A stretch of 64,000 nt of DNA from JAOUEA01 sp963821925 (lineage in GTDB: Bacteria > Actinomycetota > UBA4738 > HRBIN12). This document shows, one piece after another, positions 48,924-57,144 of the stretch; position 1 is the stretch's first letter; each line of letters begins with the position of its first letter. The stretch covers positions 124,001 to 188,000 of the forward strand of contig CAWGFO010000011.1 of NCBI GenBank assembly GCA_963821925.1, read 5' to 3'. The notes beneath the pieces were generated by a model. It searched no databases and was not told the origin of the DNA. It saw nothing but the letters and a program-made list of their open reading frames with translations. A program made the translations under genes and the position numbers.

Positions 48924-50889
48924 ATGACCGAGCCCGCCTCGCACCGCGCCCCGCGACGACGGTGGGTCCGACGGAGCCTCGTCGCGCTCGGGGCGATCGT
49001 CATGGGCCTCGTCGCCGTGAGCGCGTTCACGATCCTGGCCACCGCGGGGCTCCGTCAGGACCTCGAGGAGGGTGCCCGCGCACTGCGCACGGGTCGGCGG
49101 GCGGTGAGCTACGGGAACCTGCCGGACGCCCGCACCGCCTTCACGGACGCGGCGGCCCGGTTCGACGATGCCGCCGGCGCCGCGCACGCAGGGGCGGCCG
49201 GGATCGTCGGGGCGCTCCCGATCCTGGGGCGTAACGTCGACGTCGCCGAGGGCGTCGCGCTGGCCGGCCGTGAGCTCGCGGACGCCGGCACGGAACTCGT
49301 CGACGGGGCGGCCACGCTCCCCGACGGGCTCGGATCGCTCGCACCGCAGGACGGCTCGATCCCGGTCGACGAGGTCGCCGGCCTCGGCGACGAGGTCGCG
49401 GGTGCGGCGGCGCGCGCCCACCGAGCCGCGGATCTGATCGACGCCACCCCGTCCTCGATGCTGTTCGGGACGGTGGCCGAGGCGAGGTTCGAGGCCCGAG
49501 CACGACGTGGCCCGCGTCGAGGACGCCCTCGACGCGGCCAGTTCGCTCCTGGATGGCCTGCCCGCGTTCGCCGGTGCCGACGGGCGGCGCCGGTACTTCT
49601 TCGTGGCGGAGAGCCCCGCCGAGGCCCGGGGCACCGGCGGGATCTGGGGCGCCTGGTCGATCATCACCGTCGACGACGGCCGGTTCAGGTTCTCGGAGTT
49701 CCAGCCGATCCAGCGGCTCCCCGACCTCCCGCCCGACGAGGTGCCCGAACCGAACCCCGACTATCGGACCAACTACGACCAGTACGGGGGCGCAGGATTC
49801 TGGCGCAACATGAACCTCACGCCCGACTTCCCCTCGGCCGCGCGGGCGGTGCTCGCCGCCTACGAGATCGTCGAAGGCGAGCACCTCGACGGAGTGATCA
49901 GCGCCGATCCGTACGTGCTCGCCGGGCTCCTCGACGTGACCGGCCCGACCAACGTGCCCCGCCTCGGGGTCACGCTCGACGCCGAGAACGTGGCCGACTT
50001 CATGATGAACGAGGCGTACATCCGGTTCTCCGGCGAGTCGGTCGAGCGCAAGGGAATCCTGGGCGCGGTCGCGGGGCAGATCTTCGATCGATTCCTCGGG
50101 ATGGACCAGCACGGGATCGGCCGGATCCGCGCGCTGGGGGACGCGCTCTCGGCGGGCCATCTGAAGGTCTACACGACGGATCGGGCGATGGAGGATGGGC
50201 TCGCGACGGCGCACGTCGACGGAGCCTTCGGCGCGCCGGACGGGGACATGGTCGCGGTCGTCGTGAACAGCCGGTCCGGCAGCAAGGTCGACTACTACGC
50301 GCACCGGTCCGTCGACTACGAGGTCCAGCTCGGGGGCGACGCCGAGGCGGTCGGCACGACGACGGTGGCGATCCGGAACGATGCCCCCGACCACGGCCTC
50401 CCCGGGTTCGTGATCGATCCCCTCGCCGCCGGCGGCGAGCCCGGCGACAACATCGCGCTCGTGACCGTGAGCTGCCCCGATCCGTGCGATCTCTTGGCGG
50501 CCGAGCGCAACGGCGAGGAACGCGGGATGCGGGTCGGCTCCGAGCTCGGGTTCCCCTGGTACCAGGACTTCTTCACGATCCCCTCGGGCGAGACGGGCAC
50601 GGTCAGGCTCGTCACGAAGCGGGCGGGGATCTGGGAGGGCAACTCCTCGGGCGGAAGCTACCGGCTGACGATGCTGACGCAGACCGCCGCGCGGCCCACC
50701 GAGGTCTCGGTCACGATCCACGCCCCCGAGGGCACCCGGATCACGTGGACGAACGAGGACATGGCCGTCGACGGCGGCACCGCCGTCTGGCGCGGAACGC
50801 CCGGACCGCGGCTGGAGCTGGAGGTGCGCTTCTCGGCACCGGCGCCACTGCGCTGGTGGCGGAACGCCGTCCGCCTGCTGCCGTCCTAG
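48924..50889 (+). CDS. DUF4012 membrane-anchored protein, with an apparent single-base frameshift
   Basis: Two frames together form one DUF4012 protein of about 654 residues. The first part (residues 1 to about 190) has a basic N-terminus, one membrane helix (LVALGAIVMGLVAVSAFTIL) and a helical extracytoplasmic region. The second part, from EHDVARVEDALDAASS, carries the DUF4012 core: RRYFFVAESPAEARGTGGIW, NMNLTPDFPSAARAVLAAY and GVISADPYVLAGLLDVTGP. The switch falls at GAGGCCCGAGCAC, where removing one C from the CCC run at 49494-49496 restores EAEHD. DUF4012 genes are commonly near polysaccharide genes, as here. The break may be a sequencing error. Function unknown, probably cell-envelope. 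Confidence 0.75.
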
Positions 50890-50936
50890 GCGAGGGCGGG
50901 CGAACGCCGACCGCCGCACGCAGGACCCGGGACACG

Positions 50937-50968
50937 CCGAAGCGCCCCGGGGAACCGAGGCGCTTCGG
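50937..50968. terminator. Hairpin between DUF4012 and the small sortase-type gene
   Basis: CCGAAGCGCC (50937-50946) and GGCGCTTCGG (50959-50968) form a perfect 10-bp stem with a 12-nt loop, placed between two convergent genes. It probably terminates transcripts in both directions. Confidence 0.6.
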
Positions 50969-50984
50969 GTGAAGAACGTCTGCC

Positions 50985-51224
50985 CTAGGCGGCGTGCGCC
51001 GCGCGACGGCGTGCCACGAACAGAGCCACGAGCCCGACGACCACGAGGATCGCCGCCACCACGAGGGGCGTGGAGACGTTGCCGCCCGTGAAGGCCGTGC
51101 CGCCCCCGGCGCCGCTCACCACGTTGGTCGGGCTGGGGCTGTTCGTGTAATCCGCAAGCGCGGTACCTGCCAGCGTGAGAACCATGACGACGGCCCCCAC
51201 GAGGACTCCGGCCATCCGCTTCAT
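50985..51224 (-). CDS. Small sortase-type surface protein (AFTGG motif)
   Basis: A 79-residue protein with a signal peptide (VLVGAVVMVLTLAGTALA, cleavage near residue 24), a short mature segment rich in Ser, Pro, Asn and Gly, a TAFTGGN motif resembling the degenerate LPxTG/LAxTG signals of actinobacterial sortase substrates, a hydrophobic helix and a basic RRRAAHAA end. The exposed part would be only about 25 residues, which is unusual. AAGGGATC lies about 6 nt upstream of the ATG. A sortase gene is not in the window. Alternatively it is simply a small bitopic membrane protein. Confidence 0.6.
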   Translation of the reverse strand: MKRMAGVLVGAVVMVLTLAGTALADYTNSPSPTNVVSGAGGGTAFTGGNVSTPLVVAAILVVVGLVALFVARRRAAHAA

Positions 51225-51284
51225 GCTGGTAGATCCCTTCTGTCGCCTGTACGGCCCTCGGTCGAGAGCCTCACTACGGTTCCG

Positions 51285-51290
51285 ATGATA
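51285..51290 (-). promoter_or_regulatory. -10 box of the small surface protein gene
   Basis: TATCAT on the minus strand, 60 nt upstream of the ATG at 51224; the leader contains an AAGGGATC ribosome site. Confidence 0.35.
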
Positions 51291-51403
51291 GGCCGTTCGG
51301 GCTACCCGTCGCAACCACCGAAAGCCTATTCGTGCTGGTCCAGAAGGCCATTACCCGGAAGTCGGCCTCAAGTAACCTCGCTGCACCGGTCGATATCCGG
51401 GGT

Positions 51404-51595
51404 GTGAAGCTCAGAGCCTCCACCCTCGACCGCGTCGCCACGGCCTACGCCGAGGCGGTCGCCGCGGGCGATCTCGACGCTGCCGAGGGCTGGTTCGCGA
51501 CGGCACGCTACGTCGCCGAGCGTGAGGCCGACCGCCAGGGCGCCCGCCGCGCCGCGTGGCCGGTGCCTCGCTCCCGCCGTCTCTCGCTTCGCTGA
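51404..51595 (+). CDS. Possible 63-residue helical protein
   Basis: GTG start, first residues KLRASTLDRVATAYAEAVA, then GDLDAAEGWFATARYVAERE. The amphipathic, Ala/Glu-rich helical composition looks like true coding, whereas the last 25 residues are Arg-rich. A TAACCT box lies at 51373-51378. It overlaps the 3' end of the glycosyltransferase on the opposite strand by 88 bp, so one of the two is probably shorter than drawn. No family recognised. Confidence 0.4.
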   Translation: MKLRASTLDRVATAYAEAVAAGDLDAAEGWFATARYVAEREADRQGARRAAWPVPRSRRLSLR

Positions 51596-52377
51596 GGACC
51601 CCGACGCGGTCCGGCCACACGACCTGACGGCGCAGCCGCGTTCCGCCCGAGGGGTTCCGGGACAACCGTGGTCCGGTCTCCGATCACCGCCGCGATCGTC
51701 CGCCAACGAGCGCCGAGGAGCGGATCGTCGCCGCGGTCCACGCGGACGAGCGGCTCCCGCACGGCCACGAGATCGGCGACGGCTACCGCCCGCAGCACCC
51801 AGTCGTACTCATCCCCATAGCTCCCCGGGATCGCCTCGTCGAACGGGCCGATCGTCGTGTGGAAGGCCTCGCGACGCACCGCGATCGTCGAGGGATGCAT
51901 CTCCGTTGCGCGTCGGCGAAGCAACGCCGTGGGCGAGACGCGACCGCTCGCCGGCCCGCGCTCGAGCACGCGGCCGCGTGCGGGACGCCCGATCCCCGTG
52001 GCGACCACATCGGCGCCGGTCGCCTCCAGCGCCGCGATCTGATGTGCCACCTTGCCCGGCAGCCATTCATCGCCGGCTCGGCAGAACGACAGCACATCGC
52101 CGAAGGCGCGATCCGCCCCCGCGTTGCGGGCACCCGCGGGTCCGGGCGTGCCCCGGTTCTCGATCACACGCAGCGTGCGGTCGCCCCCGTCGGCGGGTGC
52201 GACGTCAGACAGATCGAACGCGGGGCTCTGGTCGAAGACCACGATGCACTCGAGGCGACCCGGATAGCGCTGCGACACCACCGATCGGATCGCGCGGCGG
52301 AGGAACGCATCGCGCGCCTGGGTCACGATCACGACGCTGACGGAGGGCCAGGAGACGCCGTTGCGCCCCGTCATCAT
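51508..52377 (-). CDS. Family 2 glycosyltransferase, unusual C-terminus
   Basis: A 289-residue GT-A glycosyltransferase. The nucleotide-binding start is VSVVIVTQARDAFLRRAIRS; TPGPAGARNAGADRAFGDVL and the CRAGDEWLPGKV segment correspond to the DXD region, although the usual DDD/DDE is replaced by RAGDE. PGSYGDEYDWVLRAVAVADL holds the presumed catalytic acid. The last 60 residues are Arg-rich and poorly folded in appearance, suggesting 3' erosion or an unseen frameshift. The ATG overlaps the stop of the next upstream gene. It belongs to the polysaccharide operon that starts at 54908. Confidence 0.7.
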   Translation of the reverse strand: MMTGRNGVSWPSVSVVIVTQARDAFLRRAIRSVVSQRYPGRLECIVVFDQSPAFDLSDVAPADGGDRTLRVIENRGTPGPAGARNAGADRAFGDVLSFCRAGDEWLPGKVAHQIAALEATGADVVATGIGRPARGRVLERGPASGRVSPTALLRRRATEMHPSTIAVRREAFHTTIGPFDEAIPGSYGDEYDWVLRAVAVADLVAVREPLVRVDRGDDPLLGARWRTIAAVIGDRTTVVPEPLGRNAAAPSGRVAGPRRGPQRSERRRERGTGHAARRAPWRSASRSAT

Positions 52378-52979
52378 CCCGCCGTCCGTCCGCCGTTCGC
52401 GGGAGCGATCCGACCGGCACCCGCGTCGTGCGTCGGCGAGCTCGCCGCCGGCGCGGGCCGCCCGAGCAGACGGTCCACGAGCGCGCCGAACCTGGCGACC
52501 GCCACAGCGGCGGGGTCGTCGCCCACGAGATCGAGCCGGAAGCCGGCATCGCCGCCGAGCGCCCGATCGAGCAGGGTCGCGAGCTCGTCCGCGGTGGTGG
52601 CCAGGTGGACCTGACCGGCCCGGGCCACACGGGTCGCGAACCGCACCTGGTGGTCGTCCACGTGCTCACCGAGGCCGCTCTGCCGCGGGATGCAGATCGG
52701 CACCACGCCGGCCTCGCGCGCACCCATGATCGTGCCCGGCCCGCCGTGGCATACGACGGCCACGGCCTCGGCCATCAGCGCTTCCAGTTCGGCCACGGGT
52801 AGGAGGTCGTGCCCTTCGGCGTGGACGGGCGGTCGCGAGGTGCCGTACTGGATCACGACCCGGGCCCGGTCGGCGTGGGCGATCCCCCAGTCGTCGACCC
52901 AGGCCACCGCACGGTCGAACGGATGATGGTCGGTGCCCACCACGAGCATCACGAGCGGGAGCGGGGAAGGGTTGCTCAT
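52374..52979 (-). CDS. GT28-type glycosyltransferase subunit (PssE/EpsF-like)
   Basis: A 201-residue protein resembling the C-terminal, nucleotide-sugar-binding half of GT28/Alg13-type enzymes: VMLVVGTDHHPFDRAVAW at the start, then AVAVVCHGGPGTIMGAREAG with the HGGPGT loop that contacts the sugar nucleotide. Alg13-type subunits work with an Alg14-type membrane partner, and the next upstream gene (52987-53436) is just that. Together they probably add the second sugar in repeat-unit assembly. The C-terminal 25 residues are disordered. Confidence 0.8.
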   Translation of the reverse strand: MSNPSPLPLVMLVVGTDHHPFDRAVAWVDDWGIAHADRARVVIQYGTSRPPVHAEGHDLLPVAELEALMAEAVAVVCHGGPGTIMGAREAGVVPICIPRQSGLGEHVDDHQVRFATRVARAGQVHLATTADELATLLDRALGGDAGFRLDLVGDDPAAVAVARFGALVDRLLGRPAPAASSPTHDAGAGRIAPANGGRTAG

Positions 52980-52986
52980 CGTGCCT

Positions 52987-53436
52987 CTACAGGAGCGTGC
53001 CGATCAGCTCGGCGCGCGGGTACAGGGTGCGCTGCTCTTCCCATTGAACGCAGAACAGGTCGGTGATCGGGTAGCACAGCCGCCCCGTGAGCGTCCGGGA
53101 ATCGATGCGATCGTAGACCTCGAGGTACACGGTCTTGACCCGGTGAAGCTTGGCCACCACGAAGAACGGGAACGCCACGCCCGCCCCGTCGGACACGATC
53201 ACGTCGGGGCGCTCCGCGCGGATCGTCTTCCAACTGAGCCAGAGGTTGCGCAGCGTGTTCTTCACGTTGCGGGTGGTGGGGTGATACGCCCAGATCACAC
53301 GCTCGTCGCCGAGGAGCGAGACGGCGTCGCGCGTATCGAAGGTGACCCAGAACCGGTCGTGAGGCTCGAACCAGTCCCGGAGCCGCCACAACTGAGCCAG
53401 GTGGCCCCCCGAGGAGCACACCAGCGCGATCTTCAC
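52987..53436 (-). CDS. Alg14/PssD-type glycosyltransferase subunit
   Basis: A 149-residue protein of the Alg14 family. MKIALVCSSGGHLAQLWRLR is the conserved opening, DVIVSDGAGVAFPFFVVAKL and VYLEVYDRIDSRTLTGRLCY follow. Alg14-type proteins recruit the catalytic Alg13-type partner, here the downstream gene at 52374-52979, to the membrane. The start is GTG at 53436, 2 nt after the stop of the sugar-phosphate transferase, so all are in one operon. In rhizobial and streptococcal systems PssD/PssE pairs transfer glucuronic acid or galactose to a lipid-linked sugar; the sugar here is unknown. Confidence 0.85.
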   Translation of the reverse strand: MKIALVCSSGGHLAQLWRLRDWFEPHDRFWVTFDTRDAVSLLGDERVIWAYHPTTRNVKNTLRNLWLSWKTIRAERPDVIVSDGAGVAFPFFVVAKLHRVKTVYLEVYDRIDSRTLTGRLCYPITDLFCVQWEEQRTLYPRAELIGTLL

Positions 53437-53438
53437 GG

Positions 53439-54908
53439 TCAGTACGCTCCGCGCTTGGAGACGAGCACCGGGATCGTCTTTGCCAGGATGTAGAGGTCAT
53501 AGGCCAGCGACCAGTTCTCGATGTAGAAGAGGTCGAGCCGGACGCAATCCTCGAACGAGAGGTCGCTGCGGCCACTGACCTGCCAGAGCCCGCTGATGCC
53601 CGGAGGAACCTCGAGGCGGTCGAACTGCCAGTCCTCGTAGCGGGTGACCTCCTCGGGCAGCGGGGGCCTCGGCCCCACGAGGCTCATGTCGCCGATCACC
53701 ACGTTGATCAGCTGCGGCAGTTCGTCGAAACTCACTTTTCGCAGGCCCCGGCCCACCCGCGTGACGCGCGGGTCGTCCTTCATCTTGAACATCAGGTCCT
53801 CGACGCCGTGCTCGGCCCGGAGCTCGTCCACCATGCTGTCGGCGCCCACCTGCATCGTTCGGAACTTCAACATCGTGAACGGACGGCCGCGGTGACCCAC
53901 CCGCTTCTGACGGAACAGCACGGGCCCGGGAGAGGTCAGCTTGATCGACACGGCGATCGCCGCGAGGACCGGGGAGAGCAGGACGAGACCGATCCCGGCC
54001 ACCAGGATGTCGAAGGCGCGCTTGATCACGGCCTGGGTCCCCGTCAGGCGGACCGGCCGCAACGACAGCGCGGTGACCCCGCCCAGCGATTGCACGGCCA
54101 CGCGGCTCGACAGCACCTCGGGCAGCGTGGCGGTCACGCGGACCTCGACCCCTTCGAGCCGAACCGCCTTCGCGACGTAGCCCATCTCGTTGGCCGACAG
54201 GGCGCTCGCCGCCACGAACACGCATTCGGCGCCCACCTCGCGGATCACATCGCGGAGGTCGGCCACCATCCCCATGATCGGGACGTCGCCGGCCGGCAGG
54301 TCGGGCGCCTGGTCCGTCGAGACCATCGCGATCGCGCGGAAACCGAAGGAGGGCAGCTGCATCAACCGGGCGAGGTGCTGCGCCTCCGCGTTCGTGCCGA
54401 CGACGACCGTCGGGAACGACAGCCGTCCCTGCACGCGCTGGCGGTGGACGTAGCTGTGCCACAGACGCCGGGAGCCGAGCGCCGCCACGAGCGCGATCGC
54501 CCACGAGAGCGCGAGCCAGAGCCGCGAGTAGTCGGTCTTCGACCAGAACGAGACGACGAGGATCGCGCCCACGCCCATCGAGACGGCGAAGATGATCCGG
54601 CGGAACTCCTCGGCGGGCGCGTATCGGTACGCCTCGTAGAGGTGGAACCCGGCGTAGAGCGTGAGGATCGCGAGCGGCGAGGCCAGCAGCAGGATGGCGA
54701 ACGTGCCGCCCGGCACCTCGAACCACCCGAAACGCGCCCAGTAGGAGATGAGGAGCGCTCCCGAGACCGACACCACATCCGTGAGGGCGATCCACCGGTA
54801 CAGGTGGCGGTAGGCGGCCCGGACCGAGAGCTGGCGTTCGCCGGCGGGGGCGACGCGGAGCGCGCGCGTACGCGCGTCCACACCGACATCCTCGACCCGA
54901 CCCTGCAT
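53439..54908 (-). CDS. Polyprenyl-phosphate sugar-1-phosphate transferase (exopolysaccharide initiation)
   Basis: A 489-residue membrane enzyme that starts repeat-unit assembly by moving a sugar phosphate to undecaprenyl phosphate. Four N-terminal helices (about 45-150), a CoA-binding-like Rossmann domain (VVVGTNAEAQHLARLMQ), one further helix (DILVAGIGLVLLSPVLAAIA) and the C-terminal catalytic domain with FRQKRVGHRGRPFTMLKFRT, PQLINVVIGDMSLVGPRPP and PGISGLWQVSGRSDLSFEDC. The start at 54908 is preferred over 54977 because GGAGGG lies 6 nt upstream. It is the first gene of the polysaccharide operon. Confidence 0.9.
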   Translation of the reverse strand: MQGRVEDVGVDARTRALRVAPAGERQLSVRAAYRHLYRWIALTDVVSVSGALLISYWARFGWFEVPGGTFAILLLASPLAILTLYAGFHLYEAYRYAPAEEFRRIIFAVSMGVGAILVVSFWSKTDYSRLWLALSWAIALVAALGSRRLWHSYVHRQRVQGRLSFPTVVVGTNAEAQHLARLMQLPSFGFRAIAMVSTDQAPDLPAGDVPIMGMVADLRDVIREVGAECVFVAASALSANEMGYVAKAVRLEGVEVRVTATLPEVLSSRVAVQSLGGVTALSLRPVRLTGTQAVIKRAFDILVAGIGLVLLSPVLAAIAVSIKLTSPGPVLFRQKRVGHRGRPFTMLKFRTMQVGADSMVDELRAEHGVEDLMFKMKDDPRVTRVGRGLRKVSFDELPQLINVVIGDMSLVGPRPPLPEEVTRYEDWQFDRLEVPPGISGLWQVSGRSDLSFEDCVRLDLFYIENWSLAYDLYILAKTIPVLVSKRGAY

Positions 54909-54986
54909 CGCCAACCCTCCGTCGTCCCCAGGATCACCCCGGGAACCGGTTCCTCGGGGGAGCATCTTCTCCCCCACCCGGGGGAC

Positions 54987-55015
54987 GATAGCTGGAGTAC
55001 GCCGATGATGCTATC
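54987..55015. promoter_or_regulatory. Inverted repeat upstream of the polysaccharide operon
   Basis: GATAGC (54987-54992) and GCTATC (55010-55015) are exact complements spaced by 17 bp; the right arm on the minus strand includes a TAGCAT -10-like box. It is a possible operator. The rest of the 294-bp gap 54909-55202 holds no gene I can support. Confidence 0.3.
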
Positions 55016-55155
55016 CGCCGGAGGGTCCGTCTTCGGGAGGAGGGGTGGCATGGGGCCTAGATCGAAGGCCCAACACGGGCCTCGCGAGCCGCCCGATACC
55101 CTTCCTCGAGCGACCTCGGGACGCCGAACGGCCCGGCGGCCCGAGGCCCGAGGGC

Positions 55156-55185
55156 CACGGATCGCCGGGCCGGGCGCGGTCCGTG
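55156..55185 (-). terminator. Hairpin after tadC
   Basis: CACGGATCGC (55156-55165) pairs with GCGGTCCGTG (55176-55185), nine of ten positions in the minus-strand RNA, loop of 10 nt. It begins 17 bp after the tadC stop and probably ends the pilus operon. No T-run. Confidence 0.35.
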
Positions 55186-55202
55186 CGGGGGCCGTGAACC
55201 CC

Positions 55203-56144
55203 TTACGTCTTGAGCAGGTTGTTGATGATCTGGATCGCACCGGGCCCGATGATGACCACGAACAGCGCCGGCAGGATGCACAGGATCAGCGGGAAGACGA
55301 TCTTCACGGGCGTCTGCTGCGCCTTGGCCTCGGCGGCCTGACGGCGCTTGATCCGGAGCTGCTCGGCCTGGGTCCGCAGCACGCTCGCGATCGAGACGCC
55401 GAACACGTCGGCCTGGATCATCGCCAATGCGAAGGCGTTGAGCTCATCGACATCGGTCCGCTCCGCGAGCTGCCGGAACGCATCGGAGCGCGGAACGCCG
55501 AGCTGGATCTCCTGCAGCATGCGGGCGAACTCCGACGACAGCACCCCGGGCACGTTATGGACGACCTGCGCGATCGCCGCGTTCAGGGAGAGCCCGGCCT
55601 CGACGCTGATCGTCAGCAGGTCGAGCGTGTCCGACAGGGTCCGAAGGATCTCGCGCTGCCGCTCCTCCACCCGGCGGTTCAACGTCGAGTCGGGCGCGAC
55701 GAACCCGGCGAACACCAGGAGTCCGATGATCACCGTCGCGATGAACGGTGCCGGCGACATCAGCGAGGCGACGAACAGGCCGACGACGAACCCGGAGATC
55801 GCGCCGATCACCTTGAAGGCGAGGACACGCTCGGCGTCCCACCCCTTCGGGTTGCCGGCGAGCCGCAGCTTCTTCGCGATCCGTTCCCGCGTGTCGAGCG
55901 GGGTGATGCGCCTGGCCATCCGTCCTGCCCGGCTGACGATCGGGACCACGACGCGGTGGGAGAAGCCGAGCGCGAGGTTCTGCTGGCGGAGGTCCACCGG
56001 CACCGAGGTGCTGCCGGCGACCTGCGACTCGAGCATCCGGACCGCGCGTCCCTTCTCCGACGCGCGCTGGTCGATCGCGATACCCACGAGGAGCACCGAG
56101 AAGAAGACACAGGCAGTGGCGAGAACGAGCAGGATCTCATACAT
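55203..56144 (-). CDS. tadC: Tad pilus assembly protein TadC (type II secretion F domain)
   Basis: A 313-residue inner-membrane protein with a GSPF/T2SSF domain (about 165-300; LRTLSDTLDLLTISVEAGLS, FARMLQEIQLGVPRSDAF) and four membrane helices. With TadB it forms the platform on which the TadA ATPase drives Flp pilin assembly. The ATG overlaps the tadB stop by 8 bp. It is the last gene of the operon. Confidence 0.9.
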   Translation of the reverse strand: MYEILLVLATACVFFSVLLVGIAIDQRASEKGRAVRMLESQVAGSTSVPVDLRQQNLALGFSHRVVVPIVSRAGRMARRITPLDTRERIAKKLRLAGNPKGWDAERVLAFKVIGAISGFVVGLFVASLMSPAPFIATVIIGLLVFAGFVAPDSTLNRRVEERQREILRTLSDTLDLLTISVEAGLSLNAAIAQVVHNVPGVLSSEFARMLQEIQLGVPRSDAFRQLAERTDVDELNAFALAMIQADVFGVSIASVLRTQAEQLRIKRRQAAEAKAQQTPVKIVFPLILCILPALFVVIIGPGAIQIINNLLKT

Positions 56145-57144
56145 CGATGTTCACGATCTTTCTCATCCAGAGGATCCCCACGACCAGCAGCGTTCCTGCC
56201 GTCGCGAGCATGATCAGCCCGAGCTTCGTCGTCACGAGCAGCATGATGTACTTGGGGTTCACGGCGAACATGTAGATCGCGATCACGCACGGCAGCACCG
56301 CGAGCACCCAGGCCGAGAGGCGTCCCTCCGAGGTGAGCACGCGGATCTGGCGGCGCATCGTCGCCCGTTCACGGAGCGTGTCCGCGACGCTGTCCAAGAT
56401 CTCGGCGAGGTTGCCGCCGACCTCGCGCTGGATGTTCACGGCGAGGACGGCCCAGCGGAAGTCCGCCGAGCCGACCCGGGTCGCGAGCGCGTCCAGCGCC
56501 TCGTCCGTGCCTCGGCCCAGCCGGATCTCGGCGACCACCCGCTGGAACTCGGTGGCGGCCGGCTGCGTGATCTCGCGCGCCACCGTGTCCAGGGACTGCA
56601 TGAACGAGTGTCCGGCACGGAGCGAGCTCGCCATGATCGTCAGCACGTCGGGCAGCTGCTCGCGCAGCTTGTCTGCGCGCCGCTTCATGGCCATCTTCAG
56701 GGCCATCGTGGGACCGGCGCCGGCAACGGCTCCCACCAGCAGCGCGAGCAGCGGGCTCCGCAGGAGCGCCGCGCCCAACACGGCGCCGATCAGGGCCGCC
56801 GCGACCGACAGGACGACGAACTCGCCGGAACGGACGCTGACCCCGGCCGCCTCGAGCTCGGCGTCGACCCGCTCGCTGAAACCGCGGGCGTCCGCGAAGC
56901 GCTTGCCGTACGAGGTGACCCGGTCCGGGATCCATCCGCCGGTCCCCGAGTCGGCGCTCGTGGGCTGCGCGTTGGGCCGGGTCACCGAGGCCATCCGGGC
57001 CGCCATCTCGCGGTCCTTCCGAGCCCGGGCCGCCGTCCCGAACAGCAACCACCCCAGCGCGAAGACGGCCGCACCCACGAGCAGGGCCACCACGAGCGGC
57101 GCCGTGGGCGTGCTCCAGAACGAGGCAGCGACGACGGCGCTCAT
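56137..57144 (-). CDS. tadB: Tad pilus assembly protein TadB (type II secretion F domain)
   Basis: A 335-residue platform protein with an N-terminal helix pair and a T2SSF domain (about 190-320; LPDVLTIMASSLRAGHSFMQ, FQRVVAEIRLGRGTDEALDA). It is paired with TadC. The ATG overlaps the tadA stop by 4 nt (ATGA), so translation is coupled. The C-terminal VTTKLGLIMLATAGTLLVVG is the last helix. Confidence 0.9.
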   Translation of the reverse strand: MSAVVAASFWSTPTAPLVVALLVGAAVFALGWLLFGTAARARKDREMAARMASVTRPNAQPTSADSGTGGWIPDRVTSYGKRFADARGFSERVDAELEAAGVSVRSGEFVVLSVAAALIGAVLGAALLRSPLLALLVGAVAGAGPTMALKMAMKRRADKLREQLPDVLTIMASSLRAGHSFMQSLDTVAREITQPAATEFQRVVAEIRLGRGTDEALDALATRVGSADFRWAVLAVNIQREVGGNLAEILDSVADTLRERATMRRQIRVLTSEGRLSAWVLAVLPCVIAIYMFAVNPKYIMLLVTTKLGLIMLATAGTLLVVGILWMRKIVNIDV

